A stretch of DNA of 64,000 bases from Nectonema munidae. Taxonomy: Eukaryota; Nematomorpha; Nectonematoida; Nectonematidae. Below the pieces are notes generated by a model. That model worked only from the letters and a program-made list of their open reading frames with translations, made no database searches and was not told the origin of the DNA. Below, in pieces: positions 40,335 to 52,400 of this stretch. The DNA is taken from NCBI GenBank assembly GCA_030549495.1, contig JAUIRK010001002.1, positions 310,001-374,000 of the forward strand. The letters run 5' to 3'. Position 1 is the first letter of the stretch. Each line of letters starts with the position of its first letter. The translations under genes and the position numbers were made by a program.

Positions 40335-40419
40335 TCCTAACCCTATTAGTGTTGGCTAAATTTGTCCGCTCAAGTGCTGGGGGCTTAAAGTGCCCCCTCT
40401 TTTTCTCAGATATTAATAA

Positions 40420-40880
40420 GTTTTTATGAATATAGTGATGATGTCCATTTTTTTATCAAAATCAACCAAACCTATCAAAAAATTGATTTATATTTGACAC
40501 GTCATCTCAAAAAGGAGCTTTATTTAAATAATTATATAAAGTTTTTGCACATATATTCAAGTTACACCATTTTCAAGTATGCTGAATTCAGTAGTGATAT
40601 TCATTTTTTATAAAAATCAATCAAATCTGTCAAAAAATGATTAAAATATGACAACTCATATCAAAATTAAAATTTTATTCTTATAAAAAGTTTCTTATAC
40701 ATTTTTCAAATATGTAGAATTTAGTGGTGATACCTCAAAATTAAATTTTTATTGAAATACTTATAAAAAGTTTTTTACACATATATATTATTTTCAAGTA
40801 TGCCCAATTTAGTGGTGATGCTTATTTTTTTATGAAAATAAATTAAACGTGTCAAAAAATATATTAAACCTGACAAAATA
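40420..40880 (-). repeat. ~146-bp satellite, reverse-oriented array
   Basis: Three to four diverged units carry TTTTCAAGTATGCTGAATTC, AGTGGTGATGCTTATTTTTT and AATCAAACCTATCAAAAAAT-type blocks. They are reverse complements of the satellite at 30.93-31.86 kb. The array ends about 115 bp from the lower end of the CACTA element. Confidence 0.75.
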
Positions 40881-41698
40881 TGTAAAATATATAAACTTGA
40901 AAATAAATTCCAGTATTTCTCTACTAATTATTTTCTTAATTTATTTAATAAACCAACTTTAGGTGTTTAATTTACTCAAAATATTTCATTTGTCACTAAA
41001 TTAGGTATCTCGATAAGACCTCCATCTTTTTGGCTACAAATTAGTTATCGATTGTTAGTCTCTACATAATTTCTTCTATACTTTATACAGTATGTAATTT
41101 TACTATTAATTCTATGATGATCCTTTCTTGGTAGCTCTTTTCTCAGTAGAAATCTGCAATCTGTGTTCGAAAAAAATTTCTTAAGAATTTATTTTGAACA
41201 GATTTTTTCACTCTCAACTCATTCTAATTAAAGAATCTTCTTGATGATCTTAGGCTTTTATTTATCAGTATCATATACATAATTATCAGGTAAAATGAAG
41301 AGATATTCAGCCTGAATATTTGCCGACGAATGCTAGTTCATTGTTCAATTACAAAAAGTTTTCCACCTTGTTCATCTACACTGTGAAATATGTGTTTAGA
41401 ACCTAAACATATTTTAAACACCAGTTTTGTCCCGAATTAGAAACACTATTTAATTAAACATGTTTAGATTTATAGTGCTTAAAGTAAAGAGTTTAGAAAC
41501 TTAAAATGTTTAATTTAAAGTGTTTATAATTTAAAAGTGTTTAGAAAAGTAATGTTTAATTTAATGAGTTAGACATTCAAGGCTTTCAAACTTTTGTGGT
41601 AATATGTTTCATAACGAATTTCGACTAAATCCATTTTTAGAAAAACAAAACTTCATACAAATAAAATGTCATTAAAAAATGAATGATTGCAAAAAACT

Positions 41699-44600
41699 TT
41701 ATTTCGATTCAAAAAGTTTTTTTGTAAACATTATGTAATTATATCCTTTGAAGAAAGAGCTTGTATCTTTCATGAAAAACTCTTGGAAAAATCCCAGTAT
41801 TTGGTAGCACTTTGGATACTGCAAATCAAAGACATAATATATTTTCATCAAGTTCATAAAACTTTCTTTGATGTTATCTGAGGAATTGAAAACGTGACCA
41901 GCACCAAGAATAAATAGAGTTGCTATTTTTCCAGTTTCGTTTCTCACAATTAAAAGTCTCGGAGGACTTTTTTTGATGATGCCAACGAAGAATCCATACA
42001 CTAAAAACAAATGAATATATTTTCAAAAAAACATGATTATAAGTAAATAATATGCTTGTTTCTTCAAAAAGAGGTTCTTCATTTTTCATATTTTTGGTTC
42101 TTATTTTCAAAATTTTTGCTACTTCTTTTAAGAGTTTTAGCAAGTTTTCGTCAGCAATCTAAAAAGTTTTCCTTGTTTATATTGCAAAATCTTAAAAAAG
42201 ACTTACAGAATCAATTTTAAAATACACTTCTAATCTTCTTATGAGGCATGTCCAATTTTCCTCGACTTCTTCTTTGCTAAATTTAGTTATCAAAAAAACT
42301 TTTTGTTCAATATAAAGAATTCAGCAAAGTATTTTTAAAGTGTTTTTTTACATAATAAGCATCTTCGAGAAAATTGTATTTCGAGAGTATGTCCACGATG
42401 CAATTTTCTTCTACCAGATTTTGAATATACTCTCTTCTTGTTCTAAAAGTTTTTTTTTGAGCTCTGATCATTTTTGTTCCATCTTGTAAGGATTTTATCT
42501 TCGAAAATTTTTTCTCTAAAAAACAAAGAGCTTCTTCTTCATCCATTTCAAATTCTTCTTCTTAAGAAAATTAAAAAAGTAAAAAAAATTTAGAAGAAAA
42601 TACCTTCCAACGTAAAATCAATGCATCTTTTTGACTCGTTTCGACCAGATCCTTCTTCAGAGCTTCTTTTTTTCCACTTCCATCTAATGTTTCTGAGTTT
42701 TTGCGAAAGTTTAGATGAGAAATGGGTCTAATAAAGAAAGTAGAATGAATTTAATGAGTAGGAATATCAAGAAATATCAAGTTACCCATGGGTTTTTACC
42801 ATGTTGAAAACTAATACATAGGTACTTGTTATATATACTTTTGCACAAGTTATGATACAAGATTTTGTTTTTGATGTCATCGTTCGCCAAAACATAATAT
42901 GCCGTTTCTTCAATGAATCTAATAAATTCTTTATAGATTTCATTAGTATCCAGAAGTTTTTTAATGGTCTTGGAATATGATGAAATCAGATTTTCTGAAA
43001 AAGATTCAAATTTCAAAGTAGCATCCTACAAAAAACTAAGATAAATATATAGTAGTAGTAGTAGTAGTTTATTCACAAATAATGAGCAAATTTTTAAAGT
43101 TACAATTGAAAACATATAGAGGGAAAGAAAACACATTTAAAACAACGCAAGGTGAAAAAAAAAAATTGAAAAAATAAAATTTATTATTTGAGGGTTGTAA
43201 GATAGCCATAGACCGTTGTATATACAACCTTGAAGCCAAAGGGAAAAACAAAATAACAGTGCATGAGTTATTTAGGGAAGTAATGCTGATTGATGTAGAT
43301 AAAGTGAAGTCAAGGTTTACAGGAAAAACAAGAACGTTAGGTACACTTCATGGATTTATACTTGGTGAAACATATTGATTTGAATTCATTTTTGATATGT
43401 GATATGCAGCTATATTTCTGTGTATTCTCAATGTTATTATTGTTAAAAGTAGCAATTTTATATGAAAAGCATTGCAAGGAGTTCGAAGCTGTAAAAGAAG
43501 GTAAGATCATCATGTTCTCAAATCTTGGTGAGGCTCTGAGTTTTTCTTTGTTGTAATGATTAAAGTTCCTGATAATGTCTGAAGGCAGATTATTCACAAT
43601 TTTGTAAGTGTAAAGTAGCAGTTTCATTTGATATAGATCTTCAATTTTCAAAATATTATGGTTGTAAAAAAATAAAGAAGTGTGGCTTGATGGCGGTACT
43701 CTGTGAATAATTGTGAGAGCTTTTTTCTGGAGAATAAGGAGAGAAGAAAGTTGATCTTGACCAAAATTAAGTAGGCTGTAATTCAAATGTGGCATAAAAA
43801 GAGATTTGAAGATCAATATAAGAGTATGGGTGTTGAAGATATTTCGAGTCAATTTTAGTATGTTCAGAACATATATGCACTTTTTGGTGATTTGTTGCAC
43901 ATGATCACTCCAAGTGAGCTTACAATTAAGAGTTAAGCCAAGAAGATTGAAATGGTTAACCTGCTGAAGTCCATGTTTAAGGAAAACATCAATTGAAGTT
44001 GCGTTGATGGGACTGAATATCATAAACTTTGACTTATTGATTGCAAGACAATTACATGTAAACCAATTTTGGATTTTATCCAGCTCGTCGTCTAGTATTT
44101 GAGAGTTCATATTTGGTGTAGAGAATATGCAACTTACATCGTCTGCAAAAAGCATGAAATCAGCGACTTGAGATGAAAATGGTAAATCGTTGAAAAATAA
44201 AATGAAAAGTAAGGGTGACAAGCCTGAGCCTTGAGGGATACCATGGGATACATAAGTGGGAACCGAGAAGCAACCATTTATAGATACTGATTCGTATCTA
44301 TCTTTCAGGTAGGAGTTCATAAATAAAATTGTTTTAAAACAGAAACCATACTTTAATAGCTTAAATATAATTACTTTTATTAATTTAATATAACCTGTAA
44401 ATAGCTCCAAGATGAATGTTCTTGAGTTTTATCTTGATTTTGCTCTATTATCTGACTTTCTATTAATTTTTTTTTAACAGAATACTTTTCCTTGAGTTTT
44501 TCAGCCAATAGCATAATTTTTTTCGATAGTCCAATATTCCCTAGTAATAGAGATCTTATATCTTCTTCTTTTAATTTTCTCAGAGCCAACCCATATATTT

Positions 44601-46484
44601 CATTTTCTAAAAATACTAATAGAAAAAATTTGAAAAAATTGTATAAGAGCTTACCTTCAACTGCCTTTATTATCAAAGGGAGAATTCAAAGTTTTTTAAA
44701 ACTCAAAGTAGTTCTTTTGTATTCGTCGTGTCTTCAATACTTTGACTTGCCTGGTATATTAAGTCCATGGAAAATTATACCTGAACTTAGCACCAACTTC
44801 AATCAACATTGACCAACATAATATACATGCTATTTTCATAGTAATGAACTATTTGAGTTGATGTATAGATTAATTCTGAATGATTAACTAGACGCCTTTT
44901 TGAAATCAACTTTGTTGAAAACGAATTAATGTGCTCGCTATAAAAAATAATCTCGAGATCAATACAATAGAAAAAATATCCAATATCTGTGATTAGCACG
45001 CACTCTATCATAGTTAAGTTATGAGCACCATTTAAGTTTTCATTTACAAGAATTACATCTTTAATATTATACGTAATTGATTCAATTTGCGCTGATTTTA
45101 GAAGTTTAAAATCAATACCTTTCGACAATTGGAGTTTTTCGGGGCAAAATTTTTCAATGTAATCGTATATATCAGCATTTTGAACCAAATTTTTTTTGTT
45201 AAATTTATTTTTACAAAAATTTTTTGAAAAATTAAGCAAATTGAGATTTTTTGTAAACATATCCATTTTTGGTGGTGAAAAGCAACCGACTTTTCGATAG
45301 ATGTAAAATTTTTCCATTTTTTATTTTTCGTGTTTAGCTTCGAAACGAAGACACGAATGGTTCTTACCTGGCCCATATTTCTCGATCTGATTCTCTAAGT
45401 GTGCTAAGTAATGCATTTTATGAGTGAAGTTAGCGTGAAGGAGGATTTTCTTAAATGTATAGTTATACTGATATACCAAAGAATGAAGACAACTTATAGT
45501 TTTTTTTGACGCAACTCGAGATATAACTAGTAGTGTAATTTTTAACAATCGAATATAGTTTTTCCAAACTTCACGGGTTTTCTCTATTTTTGTTCCCGCC
45601 ATAAAATGCAAAAGAATGAAAAAATTTTTTGTTTCAACCGCTGACATGGGAAAGATATTTTTGATATCAAGATGCCTCTTTTCCAATATTTGTGGTTTAT
45701 CCCTTAACTCATGAGAAGTATAATCAAAATTTCTAATCAAATTATTCAACATTTTCACGGTAAAAAAATAATTTTCAATAAAATAACACAGCATCAATTG
45801 TAGCTGGTTTTTGATACCTTCAAAAAGAACGTGCATTGGATCATGTAAAAAAGATTTGGTAATATCAAACATTGGAATTTCAATAAACACGCTCTTTTTG
45901 GAAATACCATACATTTTTGACCAGTAGAAGCTATCAGTTCTGTTGAGTAACGCAAAGTGTTCACATCTGTTCCAGTATTCTGTTTCATCTCAATTCAAAT
46001 TGTTCATGGTAGAGACTTGAACACAGTTCTGTCCTAGTTACTTCACATGTACGGCATCGTTTTTGAGCAAAACTCACACTTTCTTTGAAGCTTCCTAATA
46101 TTTGAGCTGCTAATGTATCAGCAATTACACAGTGAAGAATCCCAAAAACTTTTTTTGTTTCATTTCCAAATTTTATTTCTACTCCATTTTTTAACTTTTG
46201 CATACTTTCTATGAAATCTGAAAGAAGTGATTTTAAACCAAACTTTTCTTTTTAGTTAGTTTTGATTATACCCAGTAACTGAGTAAAATGCAACTTAAAA
46301 CGAACCTGGGTGAAATATTTAAAATGGCCCAATAAAATACAGATAGTTTATGTTTTTTTCTGTGAGATCTAATAGGATTGACAACTTCAAAATCGTCAAA
46401 AAATATGGAAAATATGAGAGTGTTTGGATGATTTTGAATGAATTCGTTTTTGATATACGATCCATCAAAAAAATCAATCATCAA
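41699..46484 (-). pseudogene. Spliced tnp2-like / SAM-domain transposon gene, damaged
   Basis: The N-terminal part matches a CACTA tnp2-like layout: HRKKHKLSVFYWAILNISP, ETKKVFGILHCVIADTLAAQ, CRTCEV (zinc pair), FDITKSFLHDPMHVLFEGI, HKMHYLAHLENQIEKYGP and CLRFEAKHEK. A SAM domain follows (FLENEIYGLALRKLKEEDIR .. IMLLAEKL; exon 44,395-44,615). Further exons are 42,786-43,025, 42,604-42,727, one starting at 42,560, 42,158 downward, and a last one from 42,000 ending YYVFDLQYPKCYQILGFFQE and a stop at 41,699. Introns of 43-59 nt with GT..AG ends separate them; the last may use a GC donor. Frame breaks near 46,310, 46,250, 45,990, 45,320 and 42,320 show it is no longer intact. The same domain set is known to me from multi-copy uncharacterised animal proteins. 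The assignment to CACTA rests on the tnp2-like order. Confidence 0.7.
43041..44361 (-). mobile_element. LINE (CR1/L2/Daphne-like) inside an intron of the transposon gene
   Basis: The 357-codon frame (44,410-43,337) holds the second half of an RT: LLKYGF, FMNSYLKDRYESVSINGCFS, VSHGIPQGSGLSPLLFILFF, FMLFADDVSCIF (catalytic FADD), CLAINKSKFMIFS, NLLGLTLNCKLTWSDHV and FMPHLNYSLLNFG, to a stop. A 3' UTR of about 290 bp ends in (CTA)n at 43,041-43,069. TAAATATA occurs at both edges (about 43,033 and 44,362) and is a likely target duplication. The polymerase half is intact, while the endonuclease and early RT are lost by 5' truncation. It lies in a host-element intron whose splice sites (44,394 and 43,026) survive; without the LINE that intron would be about 50 nt. 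Confidence 0.9.
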
Positions 46485-46495
46485 TGATTGATTTT

Positions 46496-47040
46496 CTTTC
46501 TTTTACGCAAAAGAAAAAAGATGGACAAAGACAATTTAAATTTAAAATTATCTTGATAATGACTAAATCTCCACATATTGGTATCTAAGACAGTTTTGAT
46601 AACTCTGACCTATTCAAAATTTTCAGATTTTCTTGTTCATCTTAGTGAAATGATCATTGTAATTTTAGCTGACAAGCTATAAATGTAAAGATTTTTCATT
46701 TCCAAAAGAGGAACTTATTTTTTTACGGTCAAAATCTTTTTTAAAGCACCCAATATTAGACACCACTTCCTAATTCATTGGAACATGGTAGTTCTTTCTA
46801 TTTAGTCAAGATGCATACTTCTTTTTAAAATTATTTCTTTTGATCACACGTTCTCCAATCTCAAAAGAGTTCATACCAATCTTCAAAAGATTTTACAAAA
46901 CGTTTTGTTTTTTAAAATAAATATTTCATACTCAACATGATTGAAGAAAGTATTATAAGCCAAAAATATATAAAAAAAATTTTTTTGTATATTTTTACAG
47001 TTACGATTTTTTGAAAAAATTTTGCAGAATTGATTTTCAG
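46496..47040 (-). repeat. Unique block of the CACTA family, copy A
   Basis: About 545 bp that recurs in the plus orientation at about 57,970-58,545 and 63,030-63,605. Shared phrases include CACCTTCTC/CACGTTCTCCAAT-type, AGATGCATACTTC-type and CACATATTGGTATCTAAGAC-type sequences in reverse. It lies between the subterminal array and the gene and may hold the promoter, but no motif proves that. Confidence 0.75.
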
Positions 47041-47945
47041 AGAGAGAGAGAAGTTTTATTCAATAAAAATATTGAAGGAAGACGTAAAACAAAAAAAATT
47101 TTCATTTACAAAAAATACAATCTATAATAATACGTAGTTTAAACATTTTTACAATATTAGTTGATGGATTATTGAAGGCCGTTAGACCGCTAGAAATAAC
47201 CCATTAACAGTGAGAAATACTATAATCTAAGAAAATCAATTTGAGCCGGTTGTTTGTGAATACATTGAAACTTGTAAACAATTACTAAGTTTAAAAATAG
47301 AAAGGAATATAATGAGAAAGAAGGATAGTGATTAAAAGTTATAATGAAACTAAAGAAATTTGCAAACATAGCAATTCTTCAACTTGCACTCATGAGAAGC
47401 ATAACCATCAAAAAAAACTTTTTTCATCATTTTTTTATAGTTGGATATTTTGGGGGTATTCATGAAATAAGTAGGCAAAATTTGCAGAGCACCCTGTGAG
47501 GAAAAGATTTTTGGAATTTGAAAGAAGGGTAATTGAAAAAAATTGCAAAAACGAGGAGATTTCATGTGCGTGAGTAGAGGAGATTCTGATAAATTTTTGA
47601 TCAAGGAAGAATAAAATCGATAGTTAAATTTATAGGTGTATAGCGATAGTTTAAGCTCATATAAGTCTTGGACTTTGAGAATGGAATATTTTGAGAACAA
47701 GGGATCGGTGTGTGAGATACTTCTTTGTTTAAAAATAATTCGAAGAGCCGATTTTTGCAGTTTGAGTAACTTTTCAGTAGTACAAAACCCATAATTGAAT
47801 AGACTGTAAGTTATGTGTGGGGCAAACATAGTATTGTAGAGTAATAAAAGCGTTTTGGTAGGTAGGAACTTACATACCTGTTTTAGCAAACTGATAATGT
47901 AATAAAGTTTACTAGAGACATTGTTAATGTGGTTTTTCCATGTTA
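47041..47945 (-). mobile_element. LINE 3' end inserted in CACTA copy A
   Basis: The frame 47,949-47,350 encodes LTWKNHINNVSSKLYYIISL, KFLPTKTLLLLYNTMFAPHI, TYSLFNYG and KLQKSALRIIFKQRSISHTD, the RT thumb and tail in the order seen at 8.3 and 43.3 kb. About 300 bp of 3' UTR ends in (CT)n at 47,041-47,052. An AATATAATATAATA run flanks its 5' edge. It interrupts sequence that is continuous in copies B and C, so it inserted after that family had spread. Confidence 0.88.
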
Positions 47946-47989
47946 ACAATATAATATAATATAATAATATAATAAAATTAAAGAATATA

Positions 47990-48760
47990 TCACAAATTTA
48001 ATTGACACTTCCAGATATTTTTTAACCGTATTAGCAAAAATGGAGTACAGAAATTAAATAAGCATAGTCGATTTAGTATAAAAACAGAAATTTTATTTGA
48101 AATTTTGAAAATATTTTTGGAGACAGTTTTTAGACGTAAACCACAAACCTGATTGAAGCTTTCAGATATTTTGAAACCCTAAATGTGAAATCGAGTCCAA
48201 AAATGAAACCGGCATCTTCATTTTGGTATAAGATATTTTATTTAAATTTAAAAATATTTTTGTAGACATTAGACGTAATCCACGCATTTGATTGCCACTT
48301 GCAGATATTTTAAAACCTCTAAATGCGAAAACTGAGTTTAGGAATATAAAGTCATTTATGGTAGATTTTTTATAAAAACATATATTTCATATAAAATTTG
48401 AGATTATATTTTTGGAGATAGTTTTCAGACATAAACCGCATTTTTGATTTATATTGACATGTTTTAAAATCTCAAAATACGAAAACTGAGTCCAGAAATG
48501 AAACCATCATGATCGGTTCGGTATAAAAACATATATTTCATGTAAAATTTGAATCAATATTTTTGGAGAAGAAATAAACCGCAAATTTGATAGAGAATTA
48601 TCGGTATTTTCAAATACTAAATGCAAAAACTGACTCCATAGATGAAACTAGCTTTGCCTATTTGGTATAAAAATGTATATATTCCATATAAAATTTGAGA
48701 TAATATTTTTGAAGACAGTTTTCAGACGTAAACCGCAAAGTTGATTGTTTTAATTGAGAG
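47990..48760 (-). repeat. Subterminal ~150-bp repeat array, copy A
   Basis: About five diverged units in reverse orientation, each with phrases such as GTCCAAAAATGAAACCGGCA, AATATTTTTGGAGACAGTTT and ACGTAAACCACAAACCTGAT. These are the reverse complement of the plus-oriented arrays at 56.8-57.97, 59.99-60.57 and 61.44-63.02 kb. Confidence 0.85.
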
Positions 48761-48890
48761 TTTTTGACATGAAAGGATCATTCAACTAACTTGAAAATGG
48801 TATCCAAAGATGCAGCTAGCGATTTTAGAAAATGCCACTAAATTTTATGGGATCTAATTCAGCCAATTTTGTACAATTAATTTTTTAGTG

Positions 48891-49411
48891 AAGGTAAAGC
48901 TGAATTTTGAAGAGATAAAATAACATTTGAAATATAATAGTTGCTGGCTATACATTCTGAAATAAAAAAAGAAGACAAATTTGAAATAGTAGGGACCTAG
49001 TTGCTTATTTTGTTATTAGATTCTTATATGAGAGGGCCCTGCTGGTGTCGTTCTTTGCATGTATTTATTTTCACTTTTTTTTACAAAACGGTCAGGAAAT
49101 TCTATTTTTGAAAAAAAGTGGCGATCACGATCAAATTCAATAATCTAGTTTACATATAAATATTGATTTTTAACGTCATCAAATGTTTTAAATACACGTA
49201 TCTAAGATGGCGTAAAACTTATAAATTAACCAAAAGCATACCCTTTTGTATATATAAATAAATTTGGCAATAATTTATAAACATCAGTATGGTATTTTTT
49301 ATATACAAAGAATTACGCTTTCTGTAAATAGATCAAAAAACCTATAACCATCTGAAATATAATATTTTTTGCTGAGTAAATTATTTTATGAATAAAAATT
49401 TTTTTTCTTAG
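48891..49411. other. Spacer between CACTA copy A and the CA-related gene
   Basis: AT-rich. It presumably belongs to the intron upstream of the first visible exon. The preceding exon was not found here. Confidence 0.5.
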
Positions 49412-52400
49412 AGTTTGATGCTACTTGGAGAGACTGGTGGACGTACAACGGAATATCAGGTATTCCTTTGAAAAAATGTAGAGTATAAGGAAAATAAACA
49501 AAACTTTACTTTAAAGGACAGGAGTATTGGGGTGTAATAAATGAAGATTGGAAAATGTGTTCTATCGGCAAGTATCAATCACCGATAAACATTGATCCAC
49601 TATACATTTTGTTTGATCCCTTTTTGGAAAAGATTAATGTAACTGGAAATTTGGTAAATTATTTCACTACAATGCATATAAAAAGTCAAGCAGCCTTCTT
49701 TACTAGACAGACATCCAGATCAAGAAAGACAAACGCAACTTCAAACTCATTATCCAATCAAATAACAACAACAAAGTTTTGATCCAATTCAACTCCCGTT
49801 CCTATCACTACCGACTGCTTGAGATGCACTTTCACATTTCCTATAAAGCTTCTGTTCAAGGCTCCGAGCACAAAATAAAGGACATTTCTTTTCCTGGCGA
49901 AGTAATATCCATTTGAGAAATATTGCTGTCTCTGACATTTCAGGAGAATATTTTTTCCAAATTTTATATTTGGCTAACTTAAGTTTTTAGAAATGTTTAT
50001 TATTCTCACATTTACCATTTTTTTGAATGGGGCTTAGATATTATAATAAGATTTTATCGTTTCACACAATGCATCATAAAACTAAGTAATAATTTCTATC
50101 AAGGGTCTAATTTAAGTGTATCTCTTAATTCTTCCTCCCATGTAGCCTTAACATATTTGCAACAATGTTAATTTGGATAATTATTTCATTAATTTTGTCT
50201 TTTTTAAAGTTTTTTTGAAAAATGAAATTGTAAAGAAATAATTGCTTTTTATTATCGGTATTGCATCTAAAGCAAGACAAACTTCACAGATAGGAATGTG
50301 ACAATCAGTAATAAAATTAGGATTATTCGATTGTCGCTCTATGTTTTCACCACAAAGTCATCTAATTATATGTAAAATATATCACTTAACCATCATTTAT
50401 ATGTAAAACTTTACCCTTATTAGTTAACTTGAAAACTTAATTTTGTAGGCAATGCTAAGATATTTTTTTTATATATTATCCTTATAATCTCTGTAGAAAA
50501 AGTGTTCTAAAAATATAAACTATTTCATATGTAAAGATATGAGTTAAAGTAAGTGTATATTGACAGTTTCACAGAATATAAAGAATGGAAAATATTTATT
50601 AGAAAAATCATTTATAAATTTTACTTTAGCTTGTTTTTATTTTTCTAATTATAATATCCAGTAAAATTATTTTCAATCCCTCCTAAAAATATACGATTAA
50701 ATGAAATATACCGAAAGAAGTGATAAAACAAAATGTCTCTTTCGGAAATGTCATACCTTAAATTTAGATTTTCAATTAAGTTTGAAGATGTTTGTGTGGA
50801 CAAAACTTCCTCAATACTTTCTCATGTGCTTTGTTAGTAGTATATTTATGTTTTATAGTGTTTACAAAGAAAATATGTACATATATAATATCGAAAATAT
50901 ATTTTATGATTTTTGCAAACTATAGGAAAATAATAGGTTATTTCAGAGCAAGGAAAAATTGACCTAAAAAACTTTTAAAAATTGACCTTATTTTTTAAAA
51001 AGTTAACTTTTTACTCAAAAAAGTTGACCTTGAAATTTTTTTGAAAGTAACATACGTTTACAAAAATAATTGTAAAGCTGTAAAAAATTTATTGAAATTT
51101 CACTGATTCATAGTCATTATTATTTTTTGAATTATAATAAAATATCATATACTTGAAAATATTTTCTTCTTTAAAATTTCGGTCTTTTTCCAGTAGTTTT
51201 TTTAATTTAGAAAACGAACGTTCAACTTCTGAAGTAGTTGCTTGACAGTCCTGTAGCTTCAAATATGTGCTTGGTGAAATTTCACAATTTTTCATTTCTA
51301 TTATTTCTTTTATTTGATTTTGATTGAAACCTCTTTCAAAATATTCCTTAATTTTGCATTCATCTTCACAAAAATAACTTTGTTAAAAGAATTGTAAGCA
51401 TCTTTTATCGAAAATCTAGAGTTTTGAGATTTTTCTACAAAATCAATCAAATCATTGTAGTTTTGCTTTATTGAGAGTAAATTTTTAGCCAGATCATGAT
51501 TATTTAAACTTTCTTTAGCCCTCCCTTTTTAACAAAATGCTGTCTTCACTATAGATGTTTTGAATAATTCGTCGAATGTTTGGAAGATACTCACAGTAAT
51601 AAAGAGCACTTTTTAGCCAGCTTGCCCACCTTGTTACAATAGGAGTGGGTGGATGTCCAATATCCTTAAAAAGAGAACGCCTCCTTTTGTTTTTGATTGT
51701 TAAAGCTTTAACTGAAGAAATTAAATCATTTAAAGCAAACAAAAGTCGTTGCGTTCAATATCAAACTCTTTAATCACATCATCTACCAATATAGTTAGTT
51801 TTTCTGAGTTTAAGTGAGACTCATGAACTACAATTTTGATAAGATGTGTGACAGTTGGATGATTAAGTTTTCCAAGCAGAACATTTACAAAGATTTTACC
51901 TGATAGTTCTGTTTCATCAATCATTAAAAAAAGTTGTTGGTTTTTAATTAAATCTTTGATTTCTCGTAATTTATTTGTCGCCAAGTCGTCTATTGCGTTT
52001 CTACAAGTTCTTTCAGATGGTAAAACTTTGCCAATACTTTGAAATAAAGACTTAATACTTGGATGGTTCAATTTATAAAGAGGAATGTTTGCTTCTAAAA
52101 ATGCCTTTATCAAAATATTACTAAAGTTTTTATCAGTGATCTTTACAAAGGATTCAAGACTTTTACTTCCAGAAGCATTATCAAGAATTCTTTTATGCTT
52201 TTGCGTTAAATCTGTGCTTGTCCACAAAAAAAGTTTTTCGTATTTCACTTCAGTCATGCATAATATACAATACAAAGTACTTTTATCTGTAGAATAAATG
52301 AATTCCTTCGGATATTTGAAAACGAAAGAAGATATTTTTTGAAAGTTGTTTTTAGCAGTTTTTGGCATGTTTGATTTTATTTTTCAAAAATAACAACAGT

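Larger units (their letters stand above)
40994..48890 (-). mobile_element. CACTA/EnSpm-like transposon, copy A (gene-bearing)
   Basis: Oriented 5' at 48,890 to 3' at 40,994. Read inward, the ends start CACTAAAAAATTAATTGTAC and CACTAAATTAGGTATCTCG. From 5' to 3' it has a ~130-bp head, about five ~150-bp subterminal repeats (48,760-47,990), a LINE insertion (47,945-47,041), a ~545-bp unique block (47,040-46,496), a spliced transposase-related gene (46,484-41,699) with a second LINE in one intron, and a ~300-bp 3' block (41,290-40,994). Head, array, unique block and 3' block all recur in copy C, which defines the limits. No flanking 2-3-bp duplication is evident. Without the two LINEs the element is about 5.7 kb. 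Class is inferred from ends, subterminal repeats and gene type. Confidence 0.75.

Noticed and set aside
40335-40365. CCTATTAGTGTTGGCTAAA as the terminal repeat of CACTA copy A, matching sequence left of copy C
   Set aside because: The similarity at about 61,083-61,120 is short and interrupted, and the ~115-bp gap plus satellite before 40,994 is unmatched; CACTAAA ends fit better.
43069-43556. Open frames in the 3' part of the 43-kb LINE (both strands)
   Set aside because: Shadows of the LINE coding sequence and its 3' UTR.
46252-46308. A 55-nt intron between the NISP and KFGLKS segments of the transposon gene
   Set aside because: The supposed intron itself reads RFKLHFTQLLGIIKTN, which fits the family, so a frameshift plus one stop explains the gap better than splicing.
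49902-49916. In-frame TGA shortly after exon 3 as a sign that the CA-related gene is broken
   Set aside because: GAA|GTAATA is a good donor, and exon 4 at 53,376 continues the family sequence in the same phase, so the stop is intronic.
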